From NCBI GenBank assembly GCA_034359265.1, contig CP136896.1, positions 36,260,001 to 36,324,000 of the forward strand: a DNA stretch of 64,000 bases. The letters are read 5' to 3'. Below the pieces are notes generated by a model. The model saw nothing but the letters and a program-made list of their open reading frames with translations, was not told where the DNA came from and ran no database searches. Of this stretch, positions 60,206 to 64,000 are shown piece by piece. Made by a program: the position numbers and the translations under genes. The first letter of the stretch is position 1; the number at the start of each line of letters is the position of its first letter. The stretch comes from Canna indica. Lineage: Eukaryota; Streptophyta; Magnoliopsida; Zingiberales; Cannaceae.

Positions 60206-61497
60206 CATTAGTCTATCAAATATAACTTGATTAACAACTTCTCCCATCGCAGTGAATGTTCTGGAGACGCTCGGGACTCTGATTTCTGGTCGTTTCGAGC
60301 CGATACACCGAAGTTCAATCAGTCGGCTTCGTTCAAGATCTATTCGAAACGTCATGCAATTTTTTGCATTAGTCTCTCAAAAATAACTCGATTAACAACG
60401 TCTCCCATCATAGTTAATGTTCTGGAGTCGCTCGGGACTCAGATTATAGGGCGTTTCGAGCCGATATCCCGAAGTTCAATCAGTCTGCTTCGTTCAATAT
60501 TCTATTCAAAAATTAGTGCAATTCTGTGCATTAGTCTGTCAAGAATAACTCGATTAACAACTTCTCCCATCACAGTGAATGTTCTGGAGTCACTCGGGAC
60601 TCAGATTACAGGGCGTCTCGAGCCAATATCCCGAAGGTCAATCAGTCTACTTCGTTCAAGATTCTATTCGATAAATCGTGCAATTCTTTGCATTAGTCTG
60701 TCAAAAATAACTCGATTAACAACTTCTCCCATCGCAGTGAATGTTCTGGAGTCGCTCGGGACTCTGATTTCTGGTCGTTTCGAGCCGATACACCGAAGTT
60801 CAATCAGTCGGCTTCGTTCAAGATCTATTTGAAAAGTCATGCAATTCTTTGCATTAGTCTGTCAAAAATAACTCGATTAACAACTTCTCCCATCATAGAT
60901 ATTGTTCTGGAGTCGCTCGGGTCTCAGATTACAGGGCGTTTCGAGCCGATACCTCGAAGTTCAATCAGTCTGCTTCGTTCAAGATTCTATTCGAAAAATA
61001 GTGCAGTTCTGTGCATTAGTCTGTCAAAAATAACTCGATTAACAACTTCTCCCATCATAGATATTGTTCTGGAGTCGCTCGGGACTCAGATTACAGGGCG
61101 TTTCGAGCCGATACCTCGAAGTTCAATCAGTCTGCTTCGTTCAAGATTCTATTCGAAAAATAGTGCAATTCTGTGCATTAGTCTGTCAAAAATAACTCGA
61201 TTAACAACTTCTCCATCGCAGTCAATGTTCTGGAGTCGCTCGGGACTCAAATTACAGGGCGTTTCAAGCCGATACCCCGAAGTTCAATCAGTCTGCTTCG
61301 TTCAAGATTCTATTTGAAAAATCATGCAATTCATTGCATTAGTCTGTCAAAAATAACTCGATTAACAACTTCTCCCATCACAGTGAATGTTCTGGAGTCG
61401 CTCGGGACTCAGATTACTGGGCGTTTGAGCCGATACCTAGAAGTTCAATCAGTCTGCTTCGTTCAAGATTCTATTCGAAAAATCGTGCAATTCTTTG
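60206..61497. repeat. 8-mer HOR unit, 1,292 bp, with h replaced by a second g
   Basis: The sixth monomer (61,014-61,175) has ATCATAGATATTG, the g marker, where the other 1,292-bp units have ATCGCAGTCAATG with CTCGAGACTC. Unit length is unchanged because g and h are both 162 bp. The g at 60,852 has CTCGGGTCTCAG. Confidence 0.88.
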
Positions 61498-61658
61498 CAT
61501 TAGTCTGTCAAAAATAACTTGATTAACAACTTCTCCCATCGCAGTGAATGTTCTGGAGTCGCTCGGGACTCTGATTTCTGGTCGTTTCGAGCCGATACAC
61601 CGAAGTTCAATCAGTCGGCTTCGTTCAAGATCTATTCGAAACGTCATGCAATTTTTTG
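61498..61658 (+). repeat. Representative class j monomer (161 bp), right domain
   Basis: Class j begins each right-domain unit and is identified by AACTTGATTAAC in place of AACTCGATTAAC, a CpG-to-TpG change. It also has GGGACTCTGATTTCTGGTCG, GATACACCG, GTCGGCTTCG and AGATCTATTCG, then a tail of AAAAGTCATGC or AAACGTCATGC. Fourteen copies occur between 44,383 and 62,790. Confidence 0.9.
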
Positions 61659-61820
61659 CATTAGTCTGTCAAAAATAACTCGATTAACAACGTCTCCCAT
61701 CATAGTTAATGTTCTGGAGTCGCTCGGGACTCAGATTACAGGGCGTTTCGAGCCGATATCCCGAAGTTCAATCAGTCTGCTTCATTCAATATTCTATTCA
61801 AAAATTAGTGCAATTTTGTG
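61659..61820 (+). repeat. Representative class k monomer (162 bp), right domain
   Basis: Class k has ATCATAGTTAATG, GGGACTCAGATTACAGGG and a b-like tail (AATATTCTATTC, AAAAATTAGTGC). It looks like a mosaic with an e-like middle and a b-like 3' end. In the recent 1,292-bp units it also carries AACGTCTCCC instead of AACTTCTCCC and ATATCCCG instead of ATACCCCG. Confidence 0.88.
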
Positions 61821-61982
61821 CATTAGACTGTCAAGAATAACTCGATTAACAACTTCTCCCATCACAGTGAATGTTCTGGAGTCACTCGGGACTCAGATTA
61901 CAGGGCGTCTCGAGCCAATATCCCGAAGTTCAATCAGTCTACTTCGTTCAAGATTCTATTCGATAAATCGTGCAATTCTTTG
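61821..61982 (+). repeat. Representative class l monomer (162 bp), right domain
   Basis: Class l has TCAAGAATAA, GAGTCACTCGGG (CpG to CpA), GCGTCTCGAGCCAATATC, GTCTACTTCG or GTCTGCTTCG, and CTATTCGATAAATCG in place of CTATTCGAAAAAT. The first copy, at 43,575, marks the start of the right domain. Confidence 0.88.
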
Positions 61983-62143
61983 CATTAGTCTGTCAAAAAT
62001 AACTCGATTAACAACTTCTCCCATCGCAGTGAATGTTCTGGAGTCGCTCGGGACTCTGATTTCTGGTCGTTTCGAGCCGATACACCGAAGTTCAATCAGT
62101 CGGCTTCGTCCAAGATCTATTTGAAAAGTCATGCAATTCTTTG
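61983..62143 (+). repeat. Representative class f monomer (161 bp), right domain
   Basis: Class f shares GGGACTCTGATTTCTGGTCG and GATACACCG with j, but keeps AACTCGATT and has the tail AGATCTATTTGAAAAGTC. Sub-variants carry ATCGTAGTG with GTCGCGCGGG (47-55 kb) or GATACACCGTAG (43.8-46.3 kb). Confidence 0.88.
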
Positions 62144-62305
62144 CATTAGTCTGTCAAAAATAACTCGATTAACAACTTCTCCCATCATAGATATTGTTCT
62201 GGAGTCGCTCGGGTCTCAGATTACGGGGCGTTTCGAGCCGATACCTCGAAGTTCAATCAGTCTGCTTCGTTCAAGATTCTATTCGAAAAATAGTGCAGTT
62301 CTGTG
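62144..62305 (+). repeat. Representative class g monomer (162 bp), right domain
   Basis: Class g is marked by ATCATAGATATTGTTCTGG and GATACCTCG, with an e-like tail (GATTCTATTCG, ATAGTGCA). In the 44-46.5 kb units the variant reads GATACCTCAAAG and GGTGTTTCG. Confidence 0.88.
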
Positions 62306-62467
62306 CATTAGTCTGTCAAAAATAACTCGATTAACAACTTCTCCCATCGCAGTCAATGTTCTGGAGTCGCTCGAGACTCAGATTACAGGGCGTTTCGAGC
62401 CGATACCTCGAAGTTCAATCAGTCTACTTCGTTCAAGATTCTATTCGAAAAATAGTGCAATTCTGTG
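62306..62467 (+). repeat. Representative class h monomer (162 bp), right domain
   Basis: Class h has ATCGCAGTCAATG and CTCGAGACTCAG, with GATACCTCG and GTCTACTTCG in the late 1,292-bp units. In the 47-55 kb units it has GTTTCAAGCCG, CCCCAAAG and the tail TATTTGAAACATC. Confidence 0.86.
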
Positions 62468-62628
62468 CATTAGTCTGTCAAAAATAACTCGATTAACAAC
62501 TTCTCCATCGCAGTCAATGTTCTGGAGTCGCTCGGGACTCAAATTACAGGGCGTTTCAAGCCGATACCCCGAAGTTCAATCAGTCTGCTTCGTTCAAGAT
62601 TCTATTTGAAAAATCATGCAATTCATTG
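62468..62628 (+). repeat. Representative class h2 monomer (161 bp by deletion), right domain
   Basis: This class is marked by loss of one C, TTCTCCATCGCAG instead of TTCTCCCATCGCAG, so a 162-type monomer becomes 161 bp. It continues GGGACTCAAATTACAGGG, GTTTCAAGCCG and TATTTGAAAAATCATGC, then GCAATTCATTG. Seven copies are visible, near 56.37, 57.66, 58.95, 59.91, 61.21, 62.50 and 63.79 kb. Confidence 0.88.
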
Positions 62629-62789
62629 CATTAGTCTGTCAAAAATAACTCGATTAACAACTTCTCCCATCACAGTGAATGTTCTGGAGTCGCTCGGGAC
62701 TCAGATTACTGGGCGTTTGAGCCGATACCCAGAAGTTCAATCAGTCTGCTTCGTTCAAGATTCTATTCGAAAAATCGTGCAATTCTTTG
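62629..62789 (+). repeat. Representative class i monomer (161 bp by deletion), right domain
   Basis: Class i is a 162-type monomer shortened by one base at GCGTTTGAGCCG (normally GTTTCGAGCCG). It has ACCCAGAAG or ACCCACAAG instead of ACCCCGAAG, and ends CGTGCAATTCTTTG. It always precedes j and so closes the right-domain unit. Confidence 0.88.
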
Positions 62790-64000
62790 CATTAGTCTGT
62801 CAAAAATAACTTGATTAACAACTTCTCCCATCGCAGTGAATGTTCTGGAGTCGCTCGGGACTCTGATTTCTGGTCGTTTCGAGCCGATACACCGAAGTTC
62901 AATCAGTCGGCTTCGTTCAAGATCTATTCGAAACGTCATGCAATTTTTTGCATTAGTCTGTCAAAAATAACTCGATTAACAACGTCTCCCATCATAGTTA
63001 AAGTTCTGGAGTCGCTCGGGACTCAGATTACAGGGCGTTTCGAGCCGATATCCCGAAGTTCAATCAGTCTGCTTCATTCAATATTCTATTCAAAAATTAG
63101 TGCAATTCTGTGCATTAGTCTGTCAAGAATAACTCGATTAACAACTTCTCCCATCACAGTGAATGTTCTGGAGTCACTCGGGACTCAGATTACAGGACGT
63201 CTCGAGCCAATATCCCGAAGTTCAATCAGTCTACTTCGTTCAAGATTCTATTCGATAAATCGTGCAATTCTTTGCATTAGTCTGTCAAAAATAACTCGGT
63301 TAACAACTTCTCCCAACGCAGTGAATGTTCTGGAGTCGCTCGGGACTCTGATTTCTGGTCGTTTCGAGCCGATACACCGAAGTTCAATCAGTCGGCTTCG
63401 TCCAAGATCTATTTGAAAAGTCATGCAATTCTTTGCATTAGTCTGTCAAAAATAACTCGATTAACAACTTCTCCCATCATAGATATTGTTCTGGAGTCGC
63501 TCGGGACTCAGATTACGGGGCGTTTCGAGCCGATACCTCGAAGTTCAATCAGTCTGCTTCGTTCAAGATTCTATTCGAAAAATAGTGCAGTTCTGTGCAT
63601 TAGTCTGTCAAAAATAACTCGATTAACAACTTCTCCCATCGCAGTCAATGTTCTGGAGTCGCTCGAGACTCAGATTACAGGGCGTTTTGAGCCAATACCT
63701 CGAAGTTCAATCAGTCTACTTCGTTCAAGATTCTATTCGAAAAATAGTGCAATTCTGTGCATTAGTCTGTCAAAAATAACTCGATTAACAACTTCTCCAT
63801 CGCAGTCAATGTTCTGGAGTCGCTCGGGACTCAAATTACAGGGCGTTTCAAGCCGATACCCCGAAGTTCAATCAGTCTGCTTCGTTCAAGATTCTATTTG
63901 AAAAATCATGCAATTCATTGCATTAGTCTGTCAAAAATAACTCGATTAACAACTTCTCCCATCCCAGTGAATTTTCTGGAGTCGCTCGGGACTCAGATTA
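62790..64000. repeat. Partial 8-mer HOR unit at the right edge
   Basis: Seven monomers, j to h2, are complete to 63,920. An i monomer then runs 80 bp to the end of the window and has ATCCCAGTGAATTTTCTGG. The array therefore continues to the right. Shared variants with the preceding unit include GTCCAAGATCT and GGGGCGTTTCG. Confidence 0.9.

Larger units (their letters stand above)
61498..62789. repeat. 8-mer HOR unit, 1,292 bp, reference unit for the right domain
   Basis: This is a complete j-k-l-f-g-h-h2-i unit with lengths 161,162,162,161,162,162,161,161, each checked at the phase marker. It shares AAACGTCATGC, AACGTCTCCC and GATATCCCG with the flanking units, showing local homogenisation. 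Confidence 0.9.
1..64000. repeat. Satellite DNA array, ~161/162-bp monomer, ~397 copies
   Basis: The phase marker CATTAGTCTG (or a one-base variant) recurs every 161 or 162 bp from position 10 to 63,921, always in the same orientation, and no unrelated sequence interrupts it. Rare monomers are 160 or 163 bp. GC is about 43%, counted on one 162-bp monomer. Monomers fall into discrete classes that recur in fixed order, so the array has higher-order structure rather than being a simple tandem. No database match can be claimed from memory; the family is unrecognised. A eukaryotic centromeric or pericentromeric location is inferred from array size, monomer length close to a nucleosome repeat, and HOR structure. 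Confidence 0.98.
43575..64000. repeat. Right satellite domain (classes f to l)
   Basis: From the monomer starting at 43,575 a different set of variants takes over: CTGATTTCTGGTCG with GATACACCG (f and j), ATAGATATTG (g), CAGTCAATG (h), the one-base deletion CGTTTGAGCCG (i), ATAGTTAATG (k), and GTCTCGAGCCAATATC with CGATAAATCG (l). The backbone is still clearly the same monomer. 162-bp classes are commoner, so mean unit lengths divide to about 161.5 bp per monomer, against about 161.35 in the left domain. The longest accidental open frames (up to 255 codons) are therefore here. Confidence 0.92.

Noticed and set aside
43875..63901. Long open reading frames that look like a repeat-protein gene family (CISLSKITRLTTSP repeats)
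   Set aside because: Frames follow the satellite period, shift at every 161-bp monomer, mostly start at GTG or TTG, and all end at the same fixed stop. Adjacent frames are not conserved across units and indels are not multiples of three. They are translated satellite, not genes.
1..64000. CRISPR array
   Set aside because: There are no short repeats separated by unique spacers. The entire 161-162 bp period is repeated, with only scattered substitutions.
1..64000. rDNA spacer, telomere or microsatellite origin
   Set aside because: No rRNA-like sequence, no telomere-type short repeat and no simple-sequence run are present. The period is a complex 161/162-bp monomer.
1..64000. Assignment to a named species or known satellite family
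   Set aside because: I do not recognise the monomer with confidence. A database search would be needed, so no name is given.

Overview
The whole window is one uninterrupted satellite DNA array. It holds about 397 head-to-tail copies of a monomer of 161 or 162 bp (about 43% GC), all in the same orientation. I see no protein gene, RNA gene, transposon, CRISPR array or unique sequence, and both ends of the window lie inside the array. Reading frames of 60 to 255 codons occur throughout, but they are satellite translated in passing. They usually open at GTG or TTG, run through 162-bp monomers and stop when a 161-bp monomer shifts the frame. The organism cannot be named from this sequence. A megasatellite with higher-order repeats (HORs) of this size is typical of eukaryotic centromeric or pericentromeric heterochromatin, so a eukaryotic nuclear chromosome is the reasonable inference.

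Left domain, 1 to about 43,574. It is built from six monomer classes that I call a, b, c, c', d and e. The basic HOR is e-c-a-b-c'-d (162+161+161+162+161+161 = 968 bp). Nearly every other period follows from gain or loss of whole monomers: 807 bp (a lost), 1129 bp (one monomer gained), 1290 bp (a c''-d pair gained), 484 bp (e-c'-d) and a 323-bp dimer. On top of this lie larger repeats: an 1,774-bp 11-mer unit (8.5-17 kb), copies offset by 5,809 and 4,195 bp (16.8-29 kb), and a near-identical 5,003-bp tandem duplication (about 32,041-42,005).

Right domain, about 43,575 to 64,000. It uses a second set of classes, f to l, derived from the same monomer. Its units are marked by class j, in which the usual AACTCGATT is AACTTGATT. 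Unit lengths are 1131, 1292, 1939, 1129, 1939, 1939, 1129, 807, 2258, 1292, 968, 1292 and 1292 bp. The last 6 kb is approaching a regular 8-mer of 1,292 bp.

The two domains have exchanged short tracts: right-type sequence sits in the left domain at about 21,748-21,890, and a left-type c' monomer sits in the right domain at 45,837-45,997. Each monomer carries three short dyad symmetries, two A-tracts about three helical turns apart, and about nine CpGs, most of which vary to TpG or CpA between classes. The interest of the window is the evolution and possible centromere function of this satellite, not a gene system. Monomers are phased here to start at CATTAGTCTG. Class letters are my own. Coordinates were counted by hand from the sequence, and the unit lengths sum exactly to the marker spacings.
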